From NCBI RefSeq assembly GCF_004331955.1, contig NZ_CP036532.1, forward strand, positions 868,001-932,000: a stretch of DNA of 64,000 nucleotides. The letters are read 5' to 3'. The notes beneath the pieces were generated by a model, which saw only the letters and a program-made list of their open reading frames with translations, had not been told where the DNA came from and ran no database searches. Shown in pieces: positions 54,011-63,195 of the stretch (its first letter is position 1; each line of letters starts with the position of its first letter). Source of the stretch: Roseitalea porphyridii. GTDB taxonomy: Bacteria; Pseudomonadota; Alphaproteobacteria; Rhizobiales; Rhizobiaceae. The position numbers and the translations under genes are program-made.

Positions 54011-54934
54011 ATGCTCGGCTATGTCCTGCGTCGCCTCGCGACGATGGTCCCGGTTCTGTTCATCGCCGTCACGGCGTGCTTCTTCATCCTGAGGCTGGCG
54101 CCCGGCGGGCCCTTCGACGGTGAGCGCCCGCTGCCGCCGGCGATCCTCGAAAACCTCGCCGCGCACTACAATCTCGACAAGCCGCTGATCCAGCAATATC
54201 TCATCTATGTCGGCAACGTGCTGCGCGGCGATCTCGGCCCGTCCTTCATCAACGAGGACTTCTCGGTCGCCGAGCAGATCGCCATCGGCCTTCCCTATAC
54301 GATGATCGTCGGCGGACTGGCCTTCGTCGTCGCCATCGTGGTCGGCGTGATCTCCGGCGTCCTCGGCGCGCTCTATCAGAACCGCCTGCCGGACTATCTG
54401 TCCGCCGCGATCATCCTGATCGGGCTGATCCTGCCCAACTTTCTGATCGCGCCGATCCTGCAACTCATCTTCGGCGTCGAACTGGACTGGCTGCCGGTCG
54501 GCGGCTGGGGCGACGGCTCGTGGGAGTATCTGGTCCTTCCCGTCGTCGTGCTCGCCTGGAGCCATGCCGCGCGCATCTCGCGGCTGATGCGCGGCTCGAT
54601 GATCGAGATCCTCAACGCCAACTTCATCCGCACCGCGCGCGCCAAGGGCATCGGTCCGCGCCTGATGATCACCCGTCACGCGATCCGGCCGGCGCTGATG
54701 CCGGTCGTCAGCTATCTCGGCCCGGCGGCCGGCTACCTTTTGACGGGCTCGCTGGTCGTCGAGCAGATCTTCGGCATTCCCGGCATCGGCCGCTTCTTCA
54801 TCAATGCCGCGCTGAACCGCGACTACGGCATGGTTCTGGGCACCGTGATCTTCTACATGGTGCTGATCGTTGTCCTGAACCTGCTCGTCGACATCGCCTA
54901 TGCCTGGCTCGATCCCAAGGTCCGGACCCGATGA
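54011..54934 (+). CDS. oppB: Oligopeptide ABC transporter permease OppB
   Basis: A 307-residue BPD-type permease, six transmembrane segments. The start MLGYVLRRLATMVPVLFIAV and the EAA loop NFIRTARAKGIGPRLMITRHA are typical. Its stop overlaps the oppC ATG. Confidence 0.96.
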   Translation: MLGYVLRRLATMVPVLFIAVTACFFILRLAPGGPFDGERPLPPAILENLAAHYNLDKPLIQQYLIYVGNVLRGDLGPSFINEDFSVAEQIAIGLPYTMIVGGLAFVVAIVVGVISGVLGALYQNRLPDYLSAAIILIGLILPNFLIAPILQLIFGVELDWLPVGGWGDGSWEYLVLPVVVLAWSHAARISRLMRGSMIEILNANFIRTARAKGIGPRLMITRHAIRPALMPVVSYLGPAAGYLLTGSLVVEQIFGIPGIGRFFINAALNRDYGMVLGTVIFYMVLIVVLNLLVDIAYAWLDPKVRTR

Positions 54935-55848
54935 TCCTTTATTCCGCGCTGCGCGAGAACGCCGTCGACGATCTTGCCAACCATGTCGCAAGGGCGCCCA
55001 AGGGCCGCTCGCTGACCCAGGATGCGATGCGCCGACTGCGCAAGAACCACGCGGCCGTCGCCTCGCTGTTCCTGCTCGCCTTCATCGTCATCGCCGCGCT
55101 GATCGGCCCCTATCTGGTGCCCTACGACTACGAGACGCCCGACTGGAACGCCTTCCGCGCGCCGCCCTCGTTCGACACGGGCCACTATTTCGGCACCGAC
55201 CAGAACGGCCGCGACCTTCTGGCGCGCACGCTCTACGGCACCCGCGTGTCGCTTCTGGTGGCGCTGGTCGCAACCGCCGTGTCGATGATCATCGGCGTGC
55301 TCTATGGCGCGGTGGCCGGCTATATGGGCGGACGCGTCGACCAGGCCATGATGCGCTTCGTCGACATCATGTACGCGCTTCCCTACATCCTGTTCGTCAT
55401 CCTGCTCATGGTGATGTTCGGGCGCAACGTCTATCTGCTGTTCGCGGCCATCGGCATGATCGAGTGGCTGACGATGGCGCGCATCGTGCGGGGTCAGACG
55501 ATCGCGCTGAAGGAGCGCGAATTCGTCGAGGCGGCGCGTGCGTCGGGCCAGCCCGCCTTCAGGATCATCACCCGCCACATCATCCCCAACCTCACCGGCC
55601 CGGTGATCATCTACGCGGCGCTGACCGTGCCCGAGATCATCGTCACCGAGAGCTTCCTGTCCTATCTGGGCTTTGGCGTGCAGGAGCCGCTTACCTCGCT
55701 GGGCACGCTCATCTCCGAGGGCGCCGACGTCATGGAGGTGATGCCCTGGCTGCTCCTGTTCCCCTCCATCTTCCTCGTCGCGCTGCTTCTGAGCCTGTTG
55801 TTCATCGGCGACGGCCTGCGCGACGCCTTCGATCCCAAGGACCGCTGA
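54931..55848 (+). CDS. oppC: Oligopeptide ABC transporter permease OppC
   Basis: A 305-residue permease with a soluble N-terminal about 45 residues followed by six transmembrane segments. It has the OppC motif FGTDQNGRDLLARTLYGTRV and the EAA loop EFVEAARASGQPAFRIITRH. ATG overlaps the oppB stop by 4 nt. Confidence 0.96.
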   Translation: MILYSALRENAVDDLANHVARAPKGRSLTQDAMRRLRKNHAAVASLFLLAFIVIAALIGPYLVPYDYETPDWNAFRAPPSFDTGHYFGTDQNGRDLLARTLYGTRVSLLVALVATAVSMIIGVLYGAVAGYMGGRVDQAMMRFVDIMYALPYILFVILLMVMFGRNVYLLFAAIGMIEWLTMARIVRGQTIALKEREFVEAARASGQPAFRIITRHIIPNLTGPVIIYAALTVPEIIVTESFLSYLGFGVQEPLTSLGTLISEGADVMEVMPWLLLFPSIFLVALLLSLLFIGDGLRDAFDPKDR

Positions 55849-55852
55849 CCCC

Positions 55853-56840
55853 GTGACGGCACAGCTCACACTGACCGACTACTCCGTGCGCTTCGACACG
55901 CCCGACGGCATGGTCAAGGCGGTCACGGAGATGAACCTGACGCTGCAGCAGGGTGAAAAGCTCGCCGTGGTCGGCGAGAGCGGGTCGGGCAAGAGCCAGT
56001 GCTGGCTCGGCGTGATGGGGCTTCTGGCCCACAATGCGCGCGTCACCGGCCGCGCCGAGTTCGGCGGCCGCAACCTGCTCGAGATGTCCTCGCGCCAGCT
56101 TGACCGGATCAGGGGCCGCGAGATGTCGATGGTCTTTCAGGACCCGATGACCGCGCTGAACGCGACGTTGCGCATCTCGCGCCAGCTCACCGAGCCGCTC
56201 GAGGTGCATTTCGGCATGGGCCGGGCCGCGGCCGAAAAACGCGCCATCGCCATGCTCGAGCGGGTCGGCATTCCCGACCCGGCCAAGCGCTTCCGGCTCT
56301 ACCCGCACGAACTTTCGGGCGGCATGCGCCAGCGCGTCGTTATCGCCATGGCGCTGCTGGCCGAGCCCAAGGTGCTGATCGCCGACGAGCCGACCACCGC
56401 GCTCGACGTGACGATCCAGGCGCAGATCCTCGAACTGTTCCAGGAACTGGTCACCCAGATGGGCACGACGCTGGTGATCATCAGCCACGATCTTGGCGTC
56501 GTCGCGGGGCTCGCCGACCGGGTCGCGGTCATGTATGGCGGCCGCATTGTCGAGAATGCGCCGGTGGACGACCTCTTCGCACGGCCCGCCCATCCCTATG
56601 CGGAGGCGCTGCTGCATTCCATTCCGCGCGTCGACCGCGCCGAGAGCGAGATCAGGCCGATCGCCGGCCGGCCGCCGAGCCTCGTCGATCTGCCCGCCGG
56701 CTGCAGCTTTCATCCGCGCTGCGCCTATGCCGAGGACGCCTGTCAGGCGGCCGTGCCGCCGCTGGCCGATGTCGGACGGAACCGCACGGCGGCCTGCATC
56801 AAGCCGCTGAACGCGCCGCGCAAGCAGGAGGCGCTGGCCG

Positions 56841-56848
<8 letters not shown>
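55853..56848 (+). CDS. oppD: Oligopeptide ABC transporter ATPase OppD
   Basis: A 331-residue ATPase: Walker [11 protein letters not shown], signature LSGGMRQRV, Walker [13 protein letters not shown], plus the C-terminal oligopeptide-type extension with Cys residues ([14 protein letters not shown]) that can hold an iron-sulfur cluster. GTG start at 55853, 4 nt after oppC. It overlaps oppF by 8 nt. Confidence 0.96.
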
Positions 56849-57881
<1,033 letters not shown>

Positions 57882-57891
57882 GGCAGGGCGC

Positions 57892-58302
57892 TCAGGAGAT
57901 GAGCGACCAGAGCCCCGCACCGATCAGCCACAGCGCCAGGCCGAACGTCGCCAGCGCGGCGATGCCGAAGCCGACGAAGCGCTGCCACAGTGGCGCCCGC
58001 TTCTGGATGAAGTGCCAGGCGTGCAGGGCCCGGCCGATCACGAACGCCAGTCCGAGCCCGTGCACGGCGACGAGGGGCACGACCGTCAACGCGCCGATCG
58101 CCAGCATGATCAGGAACAGCGGCATGTTCTCGGCGGCGTTGGCCTGTCCGCGCATGATCTTCGCCAGGTGCTTGTTGCCGCCATCGCCGACGGCGATCAT
58201 GTGGGCGCGTCGCAGCGTGCCGATGGCGTTTGCGAGCCAGAACATGATCAGCATGCACAGGCCGGCATAAAGGCCGGTGGCCGTGAGCGCGGGGTCGGTC
58301 AT
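57892..58302 (-). CDS. MAPEG family membrane protein
   Basis: A 136-residue four-helix integral membrane protein. It has the MAPEG pattern MIAVGDGGNKHLAKIMRGQANAAENMPLFL, in which the Arg-Gly-Gln-x-Asn-x-x-Glu segment contacts glutathione in eukaryotic members. Bacterial function unknown. Convergent with oppF (10-bp gap). Confidence 0.93.
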   Translation of the reverse strand: MTDPALTATGLYAGLCMLIMFWLANAIGTLRRAHMIAVGDGGNKHLAKIMRGQANAAENMPLFLIMLAIGALTVVPLVAVHGLGLAFVIGRALHAWHFIQKRAPLWQRFVGFGIAALATFGLALWLIGAGLWSLIS

Positions 58303-58467
58303 GGTGTCTCTCTTGCGGCGGTTGGTGCGGGCGTCTGCTTAGCCTGCTTTGATGTTGAGCACACGACGAATTGAGCCCGGATTGATCGCTGGCCCTGTTT
58401 TTCAACGTCAATTGGCCTACAACCCTCACAAACACTTTTCCGTTGACCGTCCGCAAGAGGACCGCCG

Positions 58468-59766
58468 GTGTTCAAATCCTTCTTCCCCCAGCCCAAGCCC
58501 TTTTTCCTTTCCGCCCTGGCCTGGACCGCGATCGTCATGATCGGCTGGTACGCCGGCCTTGGCCGGCTCGGCGCCTCGATCGGTCTCGGCATCACCGCCG
58601 AAGGCGAGGAACCTGTCATCGGCCTCGGCCATTTCCTGACGCCCGAGTTTCTCTGGTTTTACGTCTATTACGGGATCGCCGTCGCCCTGTTTGCGGCCTA
58701 TTGGCACCGGCGCGCGCACCATCCCTGGGAGATGTGGTCGATCCTCGGCTCGGCCCTGATCCTGTTCGTGACCTATTTCAACGTGCAGGTCTCGGTCGCC
58801 ATCAACAACTGGCGCCGGCCGTTCTTCGACGGCGTCCAGGAGGCGCTGACCGAGGGCTCGACGGTCACGGCGGCCGACCTGTTCGGCCTGATCCTGATCT
58901 TCGCGCAACTCGCCTTCCTGTTCATCGCGGTCATCGTCGTCTTCCGCTTCTATGTCAGTCACTGGATCTTCCGCTGGCGCACCGCGATGAACGACTACTA
59001 CATGGCCCGCTGGAAGCAGGTCCGGCACATCGAGGGCGCCTCCCAGCGCGTGCAGGAAGACACGATGCGCTTTGCCGGAATCATGGAGGGCCTGGGCGTT
59101 TCCGCCGTCGACGCGGTGATGACGCTGATCGCGTTCTTGCCGGTCCTGTGGACCCTTTCGCAGTATGTGACCGAACTGCCGATCGTCGGCGAGATCCCCG
59201 CGCCGCTGTTCACCGCGGCGATCGTCTGGTCCCTGTTCGGGACCGGCATGCTGGCGCTGGCCGGCATCCGCCTGCCGGGTCTTGAGTTCAAGAACCAGCG
59301 CGTCGAGGCGGCCTACCGGAAGGAACTGGTCTATGGCGAGGACCGCGCCGAGCGGGCCCAGCCGCCGACCGTCCGCGACCTGTTCGGCGATGTCCGGCGC
59401 AACTATTTCCGGCTCTATCTGGAATACATGTATTTCAACGTGTTCCGCTTCGCCTACCTTCAGGCGGACAACATCTTCGTCTATATCCTGCTGATCCCGA
59501 CGATCGTCGTCGGTGCGTCGGTGGGCTTCACCTTCGGCATCCTCCAGCAGATCCTGACCGCCTTCAACCAAGTGTCGAACTCGTTCCAGTATCTGGTCAA
59601 TTCCTGGACGACGATCGTCGAGCTTCTGTCGATCTACAAGCGGCTGCAGTCGTTCGAGGCGGCGATCGACGACAAGGATCTGCCGGACATCGATCGCGAA
59701 TGGCTCGAGATCCACGGCGCCGGCGGCGGCGAAGCCGATGTCGAGACGGTGGGCAGCGGGGTGTAG
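58468..59766 (+). CDS. bacA: BacA/SbmA family peptide transporter
   Basis: A 432-residue inner-membrane protein with about seven to eight transmembrane segments, of the SbmA/BacA family. These proton-driven importers take up antimicrobial and proline-rich peptides and affect lipid A acyl chains and symbiosis in rhizobia. Family landmarks: NVQVSVAINNWRRPFFDGVQ, FRWRTAMNDYYMARWKQVRHIEGASQRVQEDT and FNQVSNSFQYLVNSWTTIVELLSIYKRL. The length is typical. Confidence 0.95.
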   Translation: MFKSFFPQPKPFFLSALAWTAIVMIGWYAGLGRLGASIGLGITAEGEEPVIGLGHFLTPEFLWFYVYYGIAVALFAAYWHRRAHHPWEMWSILGSALILFVTYFNVQVSVAINNWRRPFFDGVQEALTEGSTVTAADLFGLILIFAQLAFLFIAVIVVFRFYVSHWIFRWRTAMNDYYMARWKQVRHIEGASQRVQEDTMRFAGIMEGLGVSAVDAVMTLIAFLPVLWTLSQYVTELPIVGEIPAPLFTAAIVWSLFGTGMLALAGIRLPGLEFKNQRVEAAYRKELVYGEDRAERAQPPTVRDLFGDVRRNYFRLYLEYMYFNVFRFAYLQADNIFVYILLIPTIVVGASVGFTFGILQQILTAFNQVSNSFQYLVNSWTTIVELLSIYKRLQSFEAAIDDKDLPDIDREWLEIHGAGGGEADVETVGSGV

Positions 59767-60124
59767 GCGGGCTTCGAGCTGTTGCGGCTGGCGCGGCGGC
59801 TCTCACACTTGCGGCGCTACGGGCTGGTTCGAGCCTGGCTCGACAGACAGTGACCGGGCCCGGTGCTCAGATCCCATCCCATTAATGGGTAAGGAGTAGA
59901 GGCTTGCGCGCGAAAGCACGTGGCTATCGCGATTCTTACCCCCACCCTTCATCCCTCCCAAGCAAGCGTGGGAGGGAGGACGTGAACATCGCATCTTGCT
60001 TCCGATTGCGGTGCCAGGTGCCGGCTTGGCAGGTGAAGCTGATGATCGAAGTCCCCCTCCCACATCTATGGGGGAGGGGTGAGGGGTGGGGGCTACACTC
60101 GTGAGCCAGACGTCGGCCCTGCCG
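59767..60124. other. 358-bp intergenic region between bacA and bmt
   Basis: No gene. It contains a palindrome CCCATTAATGGG at 59878-59889 and the REP-like doublet at 59936-60096. Confidence 0.7.
59936..60096. repeat. REP-like inverted hairpin doublet (CCCTCCC type)
   Basis: Two 46-nt arms (59936-59981 and 60051-60096) in inverted orientation, 69 nt apart. Each holds a stem CCCTCCCA/TGGGAGGG or CCCTCCC/GGGAGGG preceded by ACCCCCACCC-like sequence. Same architecture as the doublet behind guaB, with a different sequence. Confidence 0.75.
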
Positions 60125-61141
60125 TCACCCCCGCCGGCGGCCGCGCCGCTCGCGCTTGGGCGCCGCTTCGCCGTCGGCCGCCGGGCTGTTGACCAGCGGT
60201 CCGATCCGCTCGACGATGATCTCGCGCGTCAAGGCGCCGTTCTTCCGGTGTTCGTCCAGCGCCGTGCGCATCGCCTTCAGATGTTCGAACGAGGTGCCGC
60301 AGCAGCCGCCGATGATCTGCGCGCCGCCATCGATCGCAAGCCGCACATAGTCGGCCATCAGTTCGGGCGTGCCCGAATAGACGATGTTCTCGCCCTGGAA
60401 CTCCGGGATGCCGCAATTGCCCTTGACGATGATCGTCGCGTCCGGGGCGCCTTCGCGCATGTCGATCAGCGAGGACAGGATGTCAGAGGCGCCGACCCCG
60501 CAATTTGCGCCGACCGCTGCCGGCTTCCTCGAAACCGGGTCGAACACGTGCGCGATGTTCTTCGGATGCAGCCCCATCATCGACTTGCCGGCCGTGTCGA
60601 ACGAGGCGGTGCAGGTATAGGCCATGCCCTCGGCGCCGGCCGCTTCGGCGGCGGCGCGCATCTCGTCGGGCGCCGACATGGTCTCGATCCAGATCACGTC
60701 CGCGCCGCCCGCCTTCAATCCGGCGACCTGCTCGCGGAACGCATCGACCGCGTCGTCGTAGGTAAGCTTGCCGAGCGGAACCAGCAGTTCACCGGTCGGG
60801 CCGACCGAACCGGCGACGATCACCTTGCGCGGGGCGACGTCGGCCACCTTGCGGGCGATTTCGGCGGCCGCCCTGTTGAGTTCGTGCACCCGGTCCTGCG
60901 CATGGTGCAGCTTGAGCCGGTGGCGCGTGCCGCCGAACGAATTGGTCAGGATGATATCGGAGCCGGCGTCGACGAAACCCTGATGCAGCGCCACGATCTT
61001 CTCGGGCGCCTCGATGTTCCACAACTCCGGCGCGTCACCCGATTCAAGACCCATCGCGAACAGGTTCGTACCGGTGGCGCCATCGGCGAGCAGCACGCCC
61101 TTTTCGGCGATCAGGGCGGCGAGTGGATTGTCGGCGGTCAT
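60125..61141 (-). CDS. bmt: Betaine-homocysteine S-methyltransferase
   Basis: A 338-residue zinc methyltransferase that transfers a methyl group from glycine betaine (or a related donor) to homocysteine, giving methionine. Zinc ligands are visible in GANCGVGASD and IIGGCCGTS; the N-terminal GATGTNLFAMG is typical. The last 25 residues are basic (APKRERRGRRRG). A perfect palindrome lies 35 nt upstream. It sits directly downstream of btaA-btaB on the same strand but 76 bp away with its own operator. Confidence 0.95.
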   Translation of the reverse strand: MTADNPLAALIAEKGVLLADGATGTNLFAMGLESGDAPELWNIEAPEKIVALHQGFVDAGSDIILTNSFGGTRHRLKLHHAQDRVHELNRAAAEIARKVADVAPRKVIVAGSVGPTGELLVPLGKLTYDDAVDAFREQVAGLKAGGADVIWIETMSAPDEMRAAAEAAGAEGMAYTCTASFDTAGKSMMGLHPKNIAHVFDPVSRKPAAVGANCGVGASDILSSLIDMREGAPDATIIVKGNCGIPEFQGENIVYSGTPELMADYVRLAIDGGAQIIGGCCGTSFEHLKAMRTALDEHRKNGALTREIIVERIGPLVNSPAADGEAAPKRERRGRRRG

Positions 61142-61175
61142 GGACGGCTCCGGTCACGCGGGAAATCGCATAACC

Positions 61176-61195
61176 ACATAAAGAAGTCTTTATGT
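61176..61195 (-). promoter_or_regulatory. Palindromic operator of bmt, candidate SahR site
   Basis: ACATAAAGA-AG-TCTTTATGT, a perfect 9-bp dyad, 35-54 bp before the bmt ATG. Methionine-cycle genes of alphaproteobacteria are often controlled by SahR, an ArsR-type sensor of S-adenosylhomocysteine; the AT-rich ATAAAGA half-site is consistent with my memory of such sites but was not checked. Confidence 0.6.
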
Positions 61196-61217
61196 CATTG
61201 CAATCGCGATCCTGCGA

Positions 61218-61892
61218 TCAGGACGAAGCCGTAGAGGACCGGACGATCCGGCCGTAGCGCGCATAGTCCCGGTAGAGCGATCTGAAATGCGCCTGCGCCC
61301 CGTGCGCGGCGGCGACCTGGGCCATGACCGCTCCGAGATCGGCGCGCGGGGCGACGTGGAACTTGGCGAGCCAGCCATGCAGCGCCTTTCCGAACCAGCC
61401 CGGCAATCCGTCCTGCTGACCGAAATCGACAACATGCAGTTCGCCCCCCGGCGCCACCACCTCCATCGCGTGGGCGATCGCTTCCTTCCAGACCGGGATC
61501 ATCGATACCGAATAGGAGATGAAGACGCGGTCGAAGCTTTTGACGCCGAACAGCGTTTCGGGATCGAAATCGGTCGCATCGCCCTCGGCGAGCGTAACCC
61601 GGTCCTGAAGGCCCTTGCGCGCAATGGTCGTCTGCGCCGACTTGAGCATCTGGGCCGAGATGTCGAACCCGTAGAGCCGGGCATGAGTATAGTGGCGCGC
61701 AGCCAGCGCCAGATTGCGGCCGGTGCCGCACGCCACTTCGAGCACCGTGCCGCCGGCCGGAACGCCGAGTTCGCCGATCATGTGGTCGCGGCCGAGCAGA
61801 TAGTATTTGCGCGTCAGATCATAGATGTGGCGCTGGTTGCGGTAGACCGCATCCATCAGCCGGGAGTGGCTGGCGGTGTCCGTGTCCGTCAC
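61218..61892 (-). CDS. btaB: BtaB, diacylglyceryl-homoserine N-methyltransferase
   Basis: A 224-residue class I methyltransferase that trimethylates diacylglyceryl-homoserine to the betaine lipid DGTS. The N-terminal YRNQRHIYDLTRKYYLLGRD is the BtaB signature; SAM motif I is VLEVACGTGRNLALA. It lies 3 nt downstream of btaA, as in other DGTS-forming bacteria. Confidence 0.93.
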   Translation of the reverse strand: MTDTDTASHSRLMDAVYRNQRHIYDLTRKYYLLGRDHMIGELGVPAGGTVLEVACGTGRNLALAARHYTHARLYGFDISAQMLKSAQTTIARKGLQDRVTLAEGDATDFDPETLFGVKSFDRVFISYSVSMIPVWKEAIAHAMEVVAPGGELHVVDFGQQDGLPGWFGKALHGWLAKFHVAPRADLGAVMAQVAAAHGAQAHFRSLYRDYARYGRIVRSSTASS

Positions 61893-61895
61893 CGA

Positions 61896-63134
61896 TCAAT
61901 CCCTCAGCGTGTAGAGGTGGAATCCGCCATAGATCGCCGAGCGGTCCTTGCGGTGCAGGTCGGCCGAACGCTCGGCATGATAGTCCCAGCGGCCGAGCAG
62001 GCTGTCCGAAACCCGGCCGGGCAGGATCGTCTCGATGCCGGCGGTGCGGAAGATGACCCGCGCGCCGGGGCGGGCGGTGCGGGTGATCTGCGTCCACAGA
62101 TCGTTGAGCTGGGCGTCCGTCATCCAGTCCTGCGCGTCGAGCAGCACATAGCAATCCTTCGACGCGGCGGGCGCGTCGCTCAGGAAGTCGGTCAGAGTCC
62201 TGTTCCGGATCGAGGCCTTGTGCGCATTGGCGCGCACCGTCTCGAAGTTCTCCCGCTGCAGGTACGGCGGCAGCGGCCCTTCTCCGGAAGGGTCATAGCC
62301 GCGGTTGAAGGCGGCCCATGCGAAGTAATTGTCCCTGACAGGGAAATCGCACATCAGCGCGCGCGTCCGCTCGGTCAGCACGGCGTGCATGTCGCCGTCG
62401 GCCGCGCTTGCCAGCGCCTCATACTGCTGGGGCGGAATACCGAGGCCGAACAGCGAGGCGCGGTTGAGCGTGATCCAGCGGATGACACGGCTGTCGATGG
62501 CCGGCCTCACCTTGTCTTCGAAGAAGCGCTTCTGCTCGTCGAGATCGCGGCAGCGCACGAACCCGGTCAGGTCGACCCCGTTCAGCCGGGCGATCCGGTG
62601 GGCCCAGGAAATGAACAGGCCGAGCGCGCCGTAGCGGTAGAAGCCCCTTTCGAACATGGCGATGCGCCGGCCCGTCACCCCCATGCGGCCGTTCCAGTAA
62701 TCGACGGTGGCGACGTCGAGATGCGGCGCCAGATGGCGGTCGAACAGGTCGGCATTGCCTTGCACATCGGCCCGGCCGAACATCCGGAAGAACGCCTCGT
62801 GGTCCGGCAGGTGCACCGGCGCCGCATATTTGAGCCGGTTGAGCGCGATATGGGCGGGAGACAGATCGACCGCCTCCACCGAGGCCGGCCCGGCGGTCAG
62901 ATAGCTCATCACGTTGCAGCCGCCCGAGGCGATGGCGACGATCGCATCGTCCGGACCGATCTCGAGCGCCTCCATGTCGACCACCGGGTCTTCCCAGATC
63001 TGCGCGTAGACGAGCCCGGTGAAGGTGTGCGCGAAGAGCCGCTCGAGCAGCCCGGTTACGCTCAGCGCGCTGTTCTGCTGGACGGCGCCCCCGAGCTGGG
63101 TGCGGACGGTTGGGTTTGCGGAAGGCGAGCCCAT
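61896..63134 (-). CDS. btaA: BtaA, SAM:diacylglycerol 3-amino-3-carboxypropyltransferase (DUF3419)
   Basis: A 412-residue enzyme that transfers the aminocarboxypropyl group of SAM to diacylglycerol, the first step of DGTS synthesis. Landmarks: FTGLVYAQIWEDPVVDMEAL, IVAIASGGCNVMSYLTAGPA (SAM site) and RARVIFRTAG-like VIFRTAGIETILPGRV near the C terminus. In relatives the operon is induced by phosphate starvation through PhoB; no Pho box is visible in the 61 bp upstream, so transcription probably starts before the next gene upstream, plcP. Confidence 0.94.
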   Translation of the reverse strand: MGSPSANPTVRTQLGGAVQQNSALSVTGLLERLFAHTFTGLVYAQIWEDPVVDMEALEIGPDDAIVAIASGGCNVMSYLTAGPASVEAVDLSPAHIALNRLKYAAPVHLPDHEAFFRMFGRADVQGNADLFDRHLAPHLDVATVDYWNGRMGVTGRRIAMFERGFYRYGALGLFISWAHRIARLNGVDLTGFVRCRDLDEQKRFFEDKVRPAIDSRVIRWITLNRASLFGLGIPPQQYEALASAADGDMHAVLTERTRALMCDFPVRDNYFAWAAFNRGYDPSGEGPLPPYLQRENFETVRANAHKASIRNRTLTDFLSDAPAASKDCYVLLDAQDWMTDAQLNDLWTQITRTARPGARVIFRTAGIETILPGRVSDSLLGRWDYHAERSADLHRKDRSAIYGGFHLYTLRD

Positions 63135-63195
63135 CTTGGTCGGGTTCCTCTGGATTGCGCGTGTCGATGAGGGCCGGTGGCCCCGGCCCGGCGGG

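Noticed and set aside
61287-63170. 627-codon plus-strand open frame across btaB and btaA
   Set aside because: Lies opposite two well-recognised genes and has repetitive Arg/Val/Gln composition with no motif.
63135-63195. Pho box before btaA
   Set aside because: I looked for CTGTCAT-type direct repeats and found none; the promoter is probably upstream of plcP, outside the window.
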